Below are positions 33,615 to 44,272 of a DNA stretch of 64,000 nucleotides, one piece after another. The position numbers and the translations under genes were made by a program. This DNA comes from Diplolepis rosae (Eukaryota; Arthropoda; Insecta; Hymenoptera; Diplolepididae): NCBI GenBank assembly GCA_030998225.1, contig JAPYXD010000755.1, positions 4,327,501-4,391,500 of the forward strand, in the 5' to 3' direction. Below the pieces are notes generated by a model. That model worked only from the letters and a program-made list of their open reading frames with translations, was not told where the DNA came from and did no database searches. Position 1 is the first letter of the stretch, and the number at the start of each line of letters is the position of its first letter.

Positions 33615-33960
33615 AATATTTTGCTAATCTACGGCATCATAAAATTACGTTTTATATTACAGCATGTTATAATTTACGAATATGAAATAAAAATTATTGA
33701 TGTATTTAGTTATATAACAAAAAATCATATGTAACCTTATGTTAAGTTCATAGTATTTGAAAAAAAAAAACTATGTAATTATTTATAACAAAATTTTAAT
33801 ATTAAGATATTAGAATACAAATTGTAAAACAGACGCCGAAATGAATGTTATATTTTTTTACTATATCAGAAAAAGAATTTGAATGTATCTTCAAAAACAG
33901 TAATAAATGTATTCTTCTTCCGAAGATTCGATTGCGGATGCTTCACCCCCGCGCTCGAAC
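33615..33960 (+). other. 3' untranslated region of the retrovirus-like element
   Basis: Between the dsRBD-CCHC stop and the polypurine tract. AT-rich, with a conserved block TTCTTCCGAAGATTCGAT and CCCCCGCGCTCGA just before the G-run that recurs at 51665-51710 and, partly, at 18815-18830. Confidence 0.6.
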
Positions 33961-33962
33961 TA

Positions 33963-34200
33963 GGGGGGGAGGTATCACGTCCCGCGACGCATTAGAATGT
34001 ACTATAGGCACAGGCTAGGTCTAGAGAGAAATCTGGGGAAATTACTAAAAGAGAGAGAAAACCACCTATTGAAAAAAAGAGGTATAACTACGTCAAACGC
34101 AGTGGGAGACTGCGCAACGCGTGAGGTCACCAAAAAATATAATATAAAAAGGACACGCCGCCAAGGGAAAACTATTCTTGTGAGCAGAATTTAAGTGCGG
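33963..34200 (+). repeat. Polypurine tract and 3' LTR of copy 1
   Basis: GGGGGGGAGG (33963-33972) precedes TATCACGTCCCGCGACG, which aligns with TGTCACGTCTCGCGACG at 51730; the first TG is mutated to TA. The two LTRs align for about 225 bp (GAATGTACTATAGGCACAGG is shared), including a promoter-like TATAAAAAGG (34143-34152) and CTTGTGAGC near 34180. They diverge after about 34197. This may mark the LTR end, or a truncation by the neighbouring satellite. Confidence 0.68.
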
Positions 34201-34384
34201 CAATTTCTAAAAAACTAAAAGGGATTCTCAGCGTGAGACAATTATACCGTGCAGTTTGACAGTGTAAAGACCCGAGAGTCATAAATTTACCGTGGTCCGT
34301 TTTACTATCCTTGAAGGGATCTTAGACTCAGTGCCAAAAAGAGTGAATAGTTGTTGTGTCCATGTCACACCTGTGAGATATTCA

Positions 34385-36545
34385 CTCTATCGCAATCCTA
34401 CATTATCTATTACTATAATTTCAGGTATCGAGCTTAGATTGATTTTGGAAATATTTCATTTGCATTTTTGGGCAATTGGGTTAGAAAACGACAAACATCT
34501 CACTAGGTATGAGGATAAACATTTTTTGTTCGGTAATTGGTACTTAATCCTACATCATCCATCACTATAATTCCAGGTATCGAGCTTAGTTTGATTTTTC
34601 AAATTTTTTAATTACATTTTTGGGCATTTAGGGTTGGAAACGACAAACATTTCCGCCAGGTATATGGATAAAAAATTTTTGTTGTAAGTAATTGTCACTA
34701 AATCCTACATCATCCATTACTATAATTTCAGGTATCGAGCTTAATTTGATATTCCAAATATTTTATCCACATTCTTGGACATTTAGGGTTGGAAACGACA
34801 AACATCCCTGCCTTGTATAGTGATGAGATTTTTTTTGTAGGTAGTTGGCACTAAATCCAACAATATTCAGTTATAAAATTTAGGGTACCGAGCTAAGCTT
34901 GAATGTACAAATTTTTCATTTACATTTTCGGGCATTTAGGGAGTTGGAAACGACAAACATCTCCGCTAGGTATGAGGTTTAAAATTTTTTTGTGAGCAAT
35001 TTTCACCGAATCCTACATCATTCATTACGAAAATTTCAGGTATCCAGCTTAGTTTGATTTTCCAAATTTTTTTTTCACATTTTTTGGCACTTGGATTTGA
35101 AAACGAAAAACATCCCCGCTAGGTGTATGGATAAAAAATTTTTTTAAAAATTAATTGCCACTAAATGCTACAATATTCAGTTCTAAAATATTTTGGTATA
35201 GAGCTTAATATGATTTTCCAAATTTGTTATTCACATTTTCGGGCATTTAGGGTTGAAAACGACAAACATCCCCGCCAGGTATAGTGATAAAATTTTTTTT
35301 GTAGGTAGTTGGTACTAAATCCAACAATGTTCAGTTTTAAAATTTAGGGTACCGAGCAAAGCTTGAATGTACACATTTTTTCTTCACATTTTTGGGCATT
35401 TACGGTTGAAAACGACAAACATTCCCGCTAGATATGAGGATAAAAATTGTTGTTAGGTAATTGGCACTAAATCCTACATCATCTATTACTATAATTTCAG
35501 CTATCGAGCTTATTTTCATTTTTCAAATTATTGATTCATATTTTTAGGCATTTGGGGTTGAAAACGACAAACATCCCCGCCAGGTATAGGGATTAAAATT
35601 TTTTTGTAGGTAGTTGGTACTAAATCCAACAATGTTCAGTTTTAAAATTTAGGGTACCGAGCAAAGCTTGAATGTACGAATTTTTCAGTTGCATTTTTGG
35701 GCAATTAGGGTAGAAAACAACAAACATCTCCGCTAGGTATGAGGATAAAAAATTTTTGTTCGGTAATTGGCACTAAATCCTACATCATTCATTACTATGA
35801 TTTCAGTTATCGAGCTTATTTTCATTTTTCAAATTTTTGATTCATATTTTTAGGCATTTGGGGTTGAAAACGACAAACATCCCCGCCAGGTATAGTGATA
35901 AGAATTTTTTTTAGGTAGTTGGTACTAAATCCAACAATATTCAGTTATAAAATTTAGGGTACCGAGCTAAGCTTGAATGTACACATTTTTTCATCACATT
36001 TTTGGGCATTTACGGTTGAAAACGACAAACATCCCCGCTAGGTATGGGGATAAAAATTTTTTTGTAAGTAATTGGCACCGAATCCTACAATATTCAGTTC
36101 TAAAACTTCAGGTATAAAGCTTCCTTTGATTTTCCAAATTTTTTATTCACATTTTTCTGCATTTACGGTTGAAAACGACAAACATCCCCGCTAGGTATGG
36201 GGATTAAAATTTTTTTGTAAGTAATTTGCACCGAATCCTACAATATTCAGTTCTAAAACTTCAGGTATAAAGCTTCCTTTGATTTTCCAAATTTTTTATT
36301 CACATTTTTCTGCATTTGGGTTTGAAAAAGACAAACATCCCCGCTAGGTATATTGATAAAAAATTTTTGTTGTAAATAATTGGCATTAATTCCTACATTA
36401 CTCATTACCAAAATTTCAGGTATCGAGCTTAGTTTTATTTTTAAAGTATTTTTTTGCATTTTTGAGCATTTAGGTTTGAAAACGACAAACATCCCTGCTA
36501 GGTATGGGGATCCTAAACTATTTTAGTTATAAATTTTTAGGTAAC
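34385..36545 (+). repeat. Satellite array, about 153 bp unit, about 14 copies
   Basis: A unit containing GAAAACGACAAACATCCCCG and then GGTATCGAGCTTA-like or GGGTACCGAGCTAAGC-like text recurs at about 34424, 34576, 34731, 34884, 35039, 35195, 35346, 35500, 35652, 35807, 35958, 36111, 36266, 36419 and (decayed) 36540. Spacing is 151-155 bp, near one nucleosome repeat. Two unit types can be told apart by their start (GGTATCGAGCTTA or GGGTACCGAGC), and they partly alternate. Non-coding. Confidence 0.92.
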
Positions 36546-37209
36546 TAGCTCAGTTCGGTTGTTTGTTTTTTTTACGATTTTTGATATTGAGGGGATGAAA
36601 TGGATGCGGAAGGGTTGTTTTCGCGCTATATTGCCATTTAGACTCCATTGAAATAGATTTGAACGATTAGAACCTATTTTTTTCTAATAGTCCGAGATCC
36701 CACTGCAAAGTACCTTCACCGAAATGTTAATAGAACAAAACGCTTCAAAACTTGAGCATTATATACGTCCTGACATGAAATGGCTAGGTTGTCTTAGCAT
36801 AGCCAGGTCCTTATGTCAATAATTATTTATTGAAAATCCTAATCATGGGAGTTAACTACAAATAAGATTAATAAGATAAACATAGTAACAATTGAAAGTT
36901 GACGATTAGACAATCGAAAAATTGTAGGGTTGTCAACCCCCAGGTGGGTCTAAACATGGGTTGTTTAAACATTAATACATATTTTTTGGAGTTCAACTTC
37001 ACCGACTGTTTAATAGAATAATAAATACTTGAATCGAAAGCTTACGATCTGCGCTTCGAAAAAATATAGGATTGTCTGCGTAATTCCGGGTCCAAATTGA
37101 GACAACCCTACGCGAAAACTTTTCATTTTGCGCGCGCGATATAAAGGAATGGAGCACCACTGCAACTACAAGTTGAGACTCGAAAACCTATATTAACCTG
37201 ACTTGTCTT

Positions 37210-37500
37210 TCCCCCCTTGTACTCAAATCTGTAATAGTGAACATTTCACCATTGGAATTAGTGAAAATTATTTCACTATTGAAATAGTAGAATTAGTTTT
37301 ACCACTATTTGAATTACTGAAATCAACTATTTGAAATAGTGAGAAGGACTTTTTGAATTAGTTAAACCCACTATTCTAATTAGTAAAATCCACTATTTCA
37401 AATAGTATATTTTGCTTTTTTTAAAATGACCTATTTTCTTTCAATTCCAATAATGAAATGTCACTATAAAATAGTGAAATTCATTATTTAAAAGTAGTAC
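37210..37500. repeat. Array of short palindromes in the TIR (CACTATTTCAAATAGTG type)
   Basis: Within the left TIR, at least eight imperfect copies of ACTATTTNAAATAGT-like palindromes or half sites are spaced roughly 20-30 bp apart. The right TIR repeats the array at 43010-43250, and a further block occurs at 42175-42345. Such repeated palindromes in TIRs are often transposase-binding sites; that role is inference. Confidence 0.6.
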
Positions 37501-37573
37501 TTGCGTGTATAGTGTTTGACTAGATTTTTTTGAAATTTGGTAATAACGTTCCTTTAATGTCGAACATCCCGCA

Positions 37574-37873
37574 CGCAGAGAAAAGATCAGTAAAATTTAC
37601 AGGAAGTTCGGTACTTATTTGGACAACATGACTTTTCAGTAAATTTTACCAGAAGTTGAGTTCAATTAACAGATTTTCTTTACGTTTCACTCAGCGTTCA
37701 GTAAAATCTACTGAATACGAAAAAATCCGAGTTAAGTTGATTGTACTATAAGCTAAGTGAAATGTACAGAAAATCTGTTGATTGAACTCAACTTCTTGTA
37801 AAATTTACTAAAAAGTCATGTTGTCCAAATAAGTACCGAAATTCCAGTAAATTCTACTGATATTTTTTCTACG
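37574..37873. mobile_element. MITE in the left TIR, about 130 bp inverted arms
   Basis: CACGCAGAGAAAAGATCAGT at the left pairs with the complement of the right end (ACTGATATTTTTTCTACGTG). The arms continue through GGTACTTATTTGGACAACAT. The right TIR of the host transposon reads straight across this point, giving the empty site. Non-coding. Confidence 0.75.
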
Positions 37874-38040
37874 TGCGGGAGCATTATTTTAAAATTTTTT
37901 ATTCTCCTGTTTTTGAGTAATCAATCGTCAAAGTTGTGAATTGGCATAGACAATTACTAAACAGAAAAAAGAGAGGCACAATTCATCGATTTTTCTAACC
38001 TGCATCACATAGAAATATAACGGCGTAAAAACATTCTACC

Positions 38041-38280
38041 ATGAATAAAAAGTGTTTTTTATGCGGAATTCGCATCATTTTTTATCATTTAGCGATGATC
38101 TTTACCAAACGTGCTTGCGAGCGCTTAAATTTCGGAAGCATAAACGCTATAAGTATGAAGAAATAACGTTGGACAAAAGTAATATTGAAAATATTGGTTA
38201 TCACTCCGCGTGCTACAAGAAAGTGACTGTTTTCTCCGCAAAGCAGAAAGAGGAATTGATTACCTTATTTTCTGGAAATG
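38041..38280 (+). pseudogene. Transposon gene, exon 1 (zinc-finger-like N-terminus)
   Basis: ATG 38041 opens MNKKCFLCG. After a one-base frameshift near 38065 the frame continues through SDDLYQTCLRALKFRKH, IGYHSACYKKVTVFSAKQ to a GTAAGT donor at 38281. The CxxC...C...HxxCY layout matches the N-terminus of a large invertebrate family of uncharacterised, probably transposon-encoded proteins. It is part of the same gene as the exons at 40057 and 41328. Confidence 0.6.
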
Positions 38281-38409
38281 TAAGTATGAAAAATATCCAA
38301 ATAATGTTTGTAATATTTATACTGATTTTCCATTGCCTTTATTATAGAAAAAAGGTTTCTTTTAGTTTTCTGTCCTTTTTACATTCTCATCATGGATGAG
38401 AAGGTATTG

Positions 38410-39060
38410 GTTTTATGTGAAAAATGACTTTCGAAAATTTCATCAAATCTTTACGTTTTGAGACCCCCCGAGTCAGAAAAAATGGTTTTTACGAAAGTGT
38501 CTGTCTGTCTGTCTGTCTGTAGGTCGTGTGCGGCATAACTCTCGATAGAATTATCAGATTGAATTGAGCTTTGGTACACTTTATCGGAGCCGAAAAAGTA
38601 AGGACAAGTTCGTTAACCAGCCACATCCAATCAAAATTGAGGGATTGAGCACTACTTTTGTGTTTTTGAAAATAATTTTTTGAAATAATCAAAAATTTTA
38701 ATACTGGTTTTAGATAGTGCTCATAAATCTCTAAAAATTATCCTTATAACATTTTTTGATTAAATCAAAATTAGAAATGTTACAGCATATTCAAATTCGA
38801 AAAAAGTCAATATCAAAATTCCATTTTCCAGTTAAATTATACGAGATACGAAAACACGTTATGATACAATATTATTTTCTACATAAAGACCTTCAAATTT
38901 GAATTGTAACATTTTATCATAAGATGCATATTTTTTGTTTAATTCAAAAATAATCTATTGAAAATCAAAAATTCAATTTTTTAACAATAATATGTGAAAT
39001 ACAAAAAAAACGTTAGAATACAAAGTTGTTCGTTTCAAAAAGATCTACAAGTTTTGTCTC
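38410..39060 (-). repeat. Dispersed repeat, inverted copy of 9700-10275
   Basis: Contains a TCTG microsatellite (38500-38520) and the text CATCAAATCTTTACGTTTTGAG. It is reverse-complementary to 9700-10275. Sits in the intron of the transposon gene. Confidence 0.65.
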
Positions 39061-39336
39061 ATACAGTTTACGAAAAAACATATATTTTTCGTTTCAATTC
39101 CAAAAAATACGATTAAAATTCAATAATTCCATTTTTTAGACAAAATATATGAGATACATAAAAAAAGTTTAGATGTAAAATTATTTGCCTAAATGAGGTC
39201 TACACATTCTTATTAAGAAATTTCTCGACAGGATGTATATTTTATGTTTTGATTTTTAATATTAAATAATTCGATTTTTTTCACCAAAATATGTGAGATA
39301 CGAAATAAGCGTTGTTCTGCAAAATCGTTTCCTTAA

Positions 39337-39684
39337 GGTAGTACGATCACGAAAATTAGACCTCAGACAAAAATAGATAATTTTGCTTTCAAGAATAGCA
39401 ACATTATTATTGAAGGGCCAATTTGAATGAGAAAAGATTATTTTTCATGAAAAAAATTTGAAACACAAAAAAATAATGTTATTAATAAATTTTATTTTTG
39501 CCCAAACTTATTTTCTTATCGCTTCGAGTCAAATTTTTGAAAATGATGCGATTCTAATCAATTATGGTTCATTTTTTTAGACAAAAGATTCTCTACAACT
39601 TGACTGTTTCCTATTTTTGAATTTTTTCTTGAAAGCAAAATTATCTATTTTAGCCTGAGGTCTAATTTTCGTGATCGTACTACC
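39337..39684. mobile_element. TTAA-flanked MITE (piggyBac-type)
   Basis: 348 bp flanked on both sides by TTAA (39333-39336 and 39685-39688). Terminal inverted repeats begin GGTAGTACGATCACGAAAAT and extend through TTAGACCTCAG and AGATAATTTTGCTTTCAAGA, about 55 bp. A TTAA duplication is characteristic of piggyBac. No ORF. Nested in the large TIR transposon. Confidence 0.85.
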
Positions 39685-40056
39685 TTAAATAAAGTCTGCG
39701 ATTATTTTTTCTTTTTGAGAGATTTGGAAGAAAATAAATTATTTTAATCATGTAATTTATTAAAAAGTTACTAAAATGTATACAGAAAATCGAGCGCGAA
39801 GCGCGAGTGTCATGATGAGAATGTAATTCACATCATCTTTAATATTATAAAATTGGTTTGAGCTTCAGTATTAAATTATAAGAAATAAACTTAAATGTAT
39901 GCTCAAGCTTGCGAGCGAAGCGACCTGCGCGCGATGAAAATGTGCCCGCGAAGCGGGCAGATTTTTTTCCTTATTTTTCTCTCACGTTCAAATGTAAGCG
40001 ACGCAAATTTATGATCTAATTCAGGTACATAAACATAATTATTAACTTGTTTCCAG

Positions 40057-40146
40057 GATCAAAATGATATCGATGGACAGACTCGAAAATCCTCGACATG
40101 TAATCCAGGAAACCCTTCAACAATCACCCAGTCACAATCAGAACAA
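40057..40146 (+). pseudogene. Transposon gene, exon 2 (90 bp)
   Basis: A short exon between a good acceptor (AACTTGTTTCCAG) and donor (CAA/GTAAG). It continues the exon 1 frame with a Ser/Thr/Gln-rich stretch (SSTCNPGNPSTITQSQSEQ) and no stop. Confidence 0.5.
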
Positions 40147-40889
40147 GTAAGAAATTAGGTTATCAAGAAAAATTGTGTAGATTTGTATATATTGTTTTTC
40201 GTTTTCATGCAACAGATGAATTTGAACTTCGTTAGTAATTAGCAGCATATAACTGTTTCATTAAAAATTGTAACCCTTAGCTGCCACACTTCTGGTGCCA
40301 ATCATAGCGGTCACACTGGGTCGTTCATGTCCTTAACCACATAATCATGAATTTTGAGCAAACTAATTAGTTTTTTAAGATGAAAAAATTCATAGTTGGT
40401 CTTTAACAATTAATTTATAAGGTAATTTATGTGGCTTGCCAAATTTTTATTATTTAACACGCTTAAAAAAATATAATTTGCAAAAAACACCGAAAAATTA
40501 CTTTTTTTACTTAAAAATTCATAACTTAATCAATTTTTAGAATTTGAAGCTAAAATTTTAGTTACATATTGTTAAAATATAGTACTTGGAATAAAAAAAT
40601 AGTAGAATTGGGTCTGCTTAAAAAAACGTATTTATTTTGCGAAATGAAAGTGAGATTTTTAGTCGTTTTTCGAAACTGCATTTTTAGGACATAAACATTA
40701 TTTTTTAACACAGATTAATAAAAATAGTTTAGTTATGAATAAAAGAGACTTTATTAAACAAAAATACATCAGATATTTTATAAATATCATTTAAAAACAA
40801 AATAGAAACACAAACTCGATTTTCGGGCATTAAGCGGGAGCATTTCCAAAAGTTTGAGGCCTTTCCACGAAAGACCCCAGTGTGGCAGC

Positions 40890-41230
40890 TACGCGGAGAA
40901 AAATGGATATTGACCCATAATATCTAGATATTGAGGCACAATGTCAGTAGCATTCAACTATGTGACAAACATTTAGATATTCTACTTCAATGCCTGCAGA
41001 TATTGAAAAAAAGATATTAACCACCTCTATCTCAGATATTGAGCTTGATTATCTCAGATATTAAAAATGATATTCTGAATATCCTCGTTAGTAAACTTGA
41101 ATGTCTGAGGTACTAAAGTTGAATATCTCAGATATTTAACTTCAATATCAGGTATACTGAAAAGGTAAGTTATAGATATTACAGCTCAATGTCTAAGATA
41201 CTCAAAAAATTATTTTAAAGGTTATAAAAT
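40890..41230. repeat. Repeats of AATATCTCAGATATT-like palindromes
   Basis: Starts with GCGGAGAAAAATGG, like the CACGGAGAAAAATAG termini of the element at 57870, then carries many short AT palindromes (ATATCTCAGATATT and variants) at 30-50 bp spacing. Probably a MITE. Ends are not defined. Confidence 0.45.
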
Positions 41231-41327
41231 AACTACATATTCAGTTTTTAGAAAAAAGTCAAATAATATTTTATTGTGTACATAAGTATATAGTAGATTT
41301 ATACATTGCTCTCATTTTCTCTTGTAG

Positions 41328-41935
41328 AAAACTGCCTGACAATGTAACCGTTGACGATGTCATTTCAGGCGAATGTGACATTCCTGATAAACTTTTACAG
41401 TTTGTGCGTGACCTTATTCAAGGTCCTGACATCCGACGCAAAAATTCTGACGATGATGACACGAAAATTAAATCATGCCTTTACCGGCTGTGATTATACT
41501 GCAGCATTTTTCCGCAAAGGGAAAAGCAGACCCTATCAAATATTCAAAAAAGCTGCTCATTTCCAAACAGTTTTTTTGGATCTTACTGACCCTCGCGACA
41601 TTTTTGACGATGAGAAAATGAATGTTGTTCAACAATTTACTTCACTGATGTATGGAATTAAAAAATGCGCAAGCGTTAACAGTGCAAGGTTTCAGCTATT
41701 TCAAAAAACGTACTGTAACGCCAAAAACGACAATGCATTTTTACGTAAAGTGAAAGGCTTTAACTCGACCACAATACTCCCTTGTTGGGAATCTTTGAAA
41801 CAGAAAGTATTGCGAACCATTTTTGTTAATTGTATGTGGCAAAATGCTACAAACGCAACGTGCGCTTTATGGAATCCGACGGAATGTGGCTGGTTTTTAG
41901 ATTCATTTTTGAAACCAACGTTGTTTGAAGGTTAG
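41328..41935 (+). pseudogene. Transposon gene, exon 3 (C-terminal part)
   Basis: After an acceptor (CATTTTCTCTTGTAG) the frame reads VTVDDVISGECDIP, DKLLQFVRDLIQGPD and a DDDD run. A shift near 41470 then leads into KLNHAFTGCDYTAAFFRKGK, DLTDPRDIFDDEKM, VQQFTSLMYGIKKCASVN and CALWNPTECGW, with a stop near 41933. HAFTGCDxTxAFxxKGK is a hallmark of the same widespread invertebrate family of unknown biochemical role. Usual family members are much longer between the two parts, so an internal deletion is likely. Confidence 0.6.
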
Positions 41936-42169
41936 ATAAAGAAAGCAAAGAATTAATAGATGAAAATGATATAGACGAGAATGATGTCGCCAGCTCAGTT
42001 TTCGAATTCGAATAGAAGTAAGAATGTAATATTTCATGTGTTAGTGATAAGAAAAACGTTAATCGTGAAATAAAACAAATGAAATTACAAAAGAATTGTC
42101 AATTTTCTTTATTTCTCTAAAATTTTCACCTGAAAAGAAATATTTTATCTACTCTCTACACCTAAAACA

Positions 42170-42830
42170 TCTAATTTTACTATGGAATAGTAAAATTTCA
42201 CTATTTCGTAGTAAAATTTCAATATTTCAATTAAAAGAGAGTTGGTCAATATGAAATAGTGAAAGTTACTGTTATAAATAGTGGATTTCACTCATTCGAA
42301 CAATGACTATTTCAATATAACTATTTTACTATTTCAATAGTGAAATTATTTTTCGTCATTCCGGCATTTTTATTGGACTTGTTCTCAATCTCATGATGAA
42401 AAGCACTCGTCTCGGACCGCAAACTTCGGCTTCACCAAAAGTTGCATTTAAACTTGGCAAATAATTTACTATTTACTGATCAAGATAGTACTTACGCGTA
42501 GAGTGTTTGACTAGAGTCTTTTGAAATTTGCTAAAAACGTTCCTTCAATGTCGAACATCCCGTGAGCATTGTTTTAGAATTTTTGATTGTCCCATTGTTG
42601 AATAATCATTTGTCGAAATTGCGAATTAACATAGGCAATTATCAAATTATTAGTATTTTACTATTTTAGTAAAATACCAAATTACTAAATTACATTATTT
42701 TAGAATTTCTGATTGGCCCATTTTTGAGTAACAAATCGTCAAAGTTGCGAATTGGCTCAGGCAATTACTAAAGAGAGACACGATGAAAGGTATCTGAAAT
42801 TCTAGGTAAGAGACCTTCCAATGTGCCTCT
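42170..42830. repeat. Extra, partly inverted copy of TIR sequence inside the right end
   Basis: AGTGTTTGACTAGAGTCTTTTG and AATGTCGAACATCCCGTGAG at 42497-42575 have the same orientation as the left TIR, while 42835-43785 has the opposite one. The right end is therefore itself a palindrome of TIR copies. It could arise by gap repair or insertion of a related MITE. Confidence 0.6.
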
Positions 42831-43794
42831 TTTTCTCTCTTTAGTAATTGTCTATGCCAATTCACAACTTTGACGATTGATTACTCATAAATGGGAGAAT
42901 CAAACATTTTAAAATAATGCTCCTGGGATGTTCGACATTAAAGGAACGTTATTACCAAATTTCAAAAAAATCTAGTCAAACACTATACACGCAAGTACTA
43001 CTTTTAAATAATGAATTTCACTATTTTATAGTGAAATTTCATTACTGGAATTGAAAGAAAATAGGTTATTTTAAAAATAGCAAAATATACTATTTGAAAT
43101 GGTGGATTTTACTAATTCAAAAAGTCCATCTCACTATTTCGAACAGTGGATTTCAGTAATTCAAATAGTGGTAAAACTAATTCTACTATTTCAATAGTGA
43201 AATAATTTTCCATACTTCAAATGGTGAAATGTTCACTATTACAGATTTGAGTACAAGGGGGGAAGATCAAGTCAGGTTAATACAGGTTTTCGAATCTCAA
43301 CTTGTAGTTGCAGTGGTGCTCCATTCCTTTATATCGCGCGCGCAAAATGAAAAGTTTTCGCGAAGTGTTGTCTCAATTTGGACCCGGAATTACGCAGACA
43401 ACCCTATATTTTCTCGAAGCGCAGATCGCAAGCTTTCGATTCAAGTATTTATTATTCTATTAGACAGTCGGTGAAGTTGAACGCCAAAAAATATGTATGA
43501 ATATTTAAACAACCCATGTTTAGACCCACCTGGGGGTTGACAACCCTACAATTTTTCGCTTGTCTAGTCGTCAACTTTCAATTGTTACTATGTTTATCTT
43601 ATTAATCTTATTTGTAGTTAACTCCCATAATTAGGATTTTCAATAAATAATTATTGACATAAGGACCTAGCTATGCTTAGACAACCTAGCCGTTTCATGT
43701 TAGGACGTATATAAGGCACTAGTTTCGACGCGTTTTGTTCTATTAACATTTCGGTGAAGGTACTTTGCAGTGGGATCTCGGACTATAAGCTTGG

Positions 43795-44272
43795 TATTGT
43801 ACTTTTTTGTTACTACAGCAACGTTGTGAACTTCATTTACCTATGTTTAAGAGAGATAGCCGCTAAACTTTCTGTGTCTCATGAATCATTTCGCACCATT
43901 TTAAATGATTGTTCGTTCTTGGAATGCGTTACTGTTCGTCTAGTTCTGAAAGACCATCTCAGAATGCTGCGATTGTGAACGAATTTTCGGCCAAAAACTA
44001 AACGAATATCATTGAACAACCACGGCGTTCACCTGATATGTCCCTGGCCGACTTTTTTCTTTTTCCAAAACTAAAATTACCACTTCGAGACACCCGTTTT
44101 CAGTCGATAGAAGACATAAAAGAGAATTCGCGGTGAGAACTTAAGTCGACGCCGTGAAATGCGTTCAAAAAATGTTTTGATGATTGGATTATTCGTTGTC
44201 ACAAGTTTATTATTTCGGGAGTAGCCTTGTTTGAAGGCGATAAAATAAATTTGGATGAATAATAAATATTGT
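43795..44272 (+). pseudogene. mariner transposase relic (SETMAR-like)
   Basis: A degraded plus-strand mariner. CLREIAAKLSVSHESFRTIL (helix-turn-helix) is followed after a deletion by GRLFSFSKTKIT-like sequence corresponding to the usual SPAD-FFLFPKLK block, and by the family's C-terminal RRHKREF region and DKINLDE. Stops in most stretches. It directly follows the right end of the large transposon. Confidence 0.65.

Larger units (their letters stand above)
21970..34200 (+). mobile_element. Endogenous retrovirus-like element with accessory genes
   Basis: One-strand, gene-dense block. Pol (RT, RNase H) is followed by a CARD-like ORF, a chuvirus-like glycoprotein, two dsRBD genes, an F-like Env, two CxxC-rich ORFs, a third dsRBD-CCHC gene, a polypurine tract and an LTR. 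Gaps between the genes after the glycoprotein are short (10, 36 and 59 bp). Gag, protease and integrase are absent or displaced, and the 5' LTR was not found; the left border is an inverted segment. All large ORFs have stops or frameshifts. The 3' third recurs at 46.9-51.9 kb, so it is a real mobile family rather than a chance pile-up. It is related to the Gypsy relic ending at 18889. Confidence 0.7.
36688..43785. mobile_element. 7.1 kb transposon with about 1 kb terminal inverted repeats
   Basis: The left end TAGTCCGAGATCCCACTGCA and the right end TGCAGTGGGATCTCGGACTA are perfect inverted repeats, and the match continues inward for about 1 kb (left 36688-37990 less the insertion at 37574-37873; right 42835-43785). 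Possible TAA duplication at both borders. The interior has spliced coding exons (38041-38280, 40057-40146, 41328-41935), nested MITEs and a dispersed repeat. Long TIRs with a multi-exon gene suggest an autonomous DNA transposon or its deletion derivative. I cannot assign a known superfamily. Confidence 0.78.

Noticed and set aside
21970..34200. Intact, replication-competent virus
   Set aside because: Gag, protease in place, integrase and 5' LTR are missing, the RT active site is altered, and both envelope genes carry stops or frameshifts.
34385..36545. CRISPR array, because of regular repeats
   Set aside because: The whole 153 bp unit is repeated with drift and there are no unique spacers. 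It is a eukaryotic satellite.
41380..41410. SGECDIP in the transposon gene resembles the GECDLP of the glycoprotein
   Set aside because: The surrounding residues do not align and the genes are otherwise unrelated. Chance similarity.
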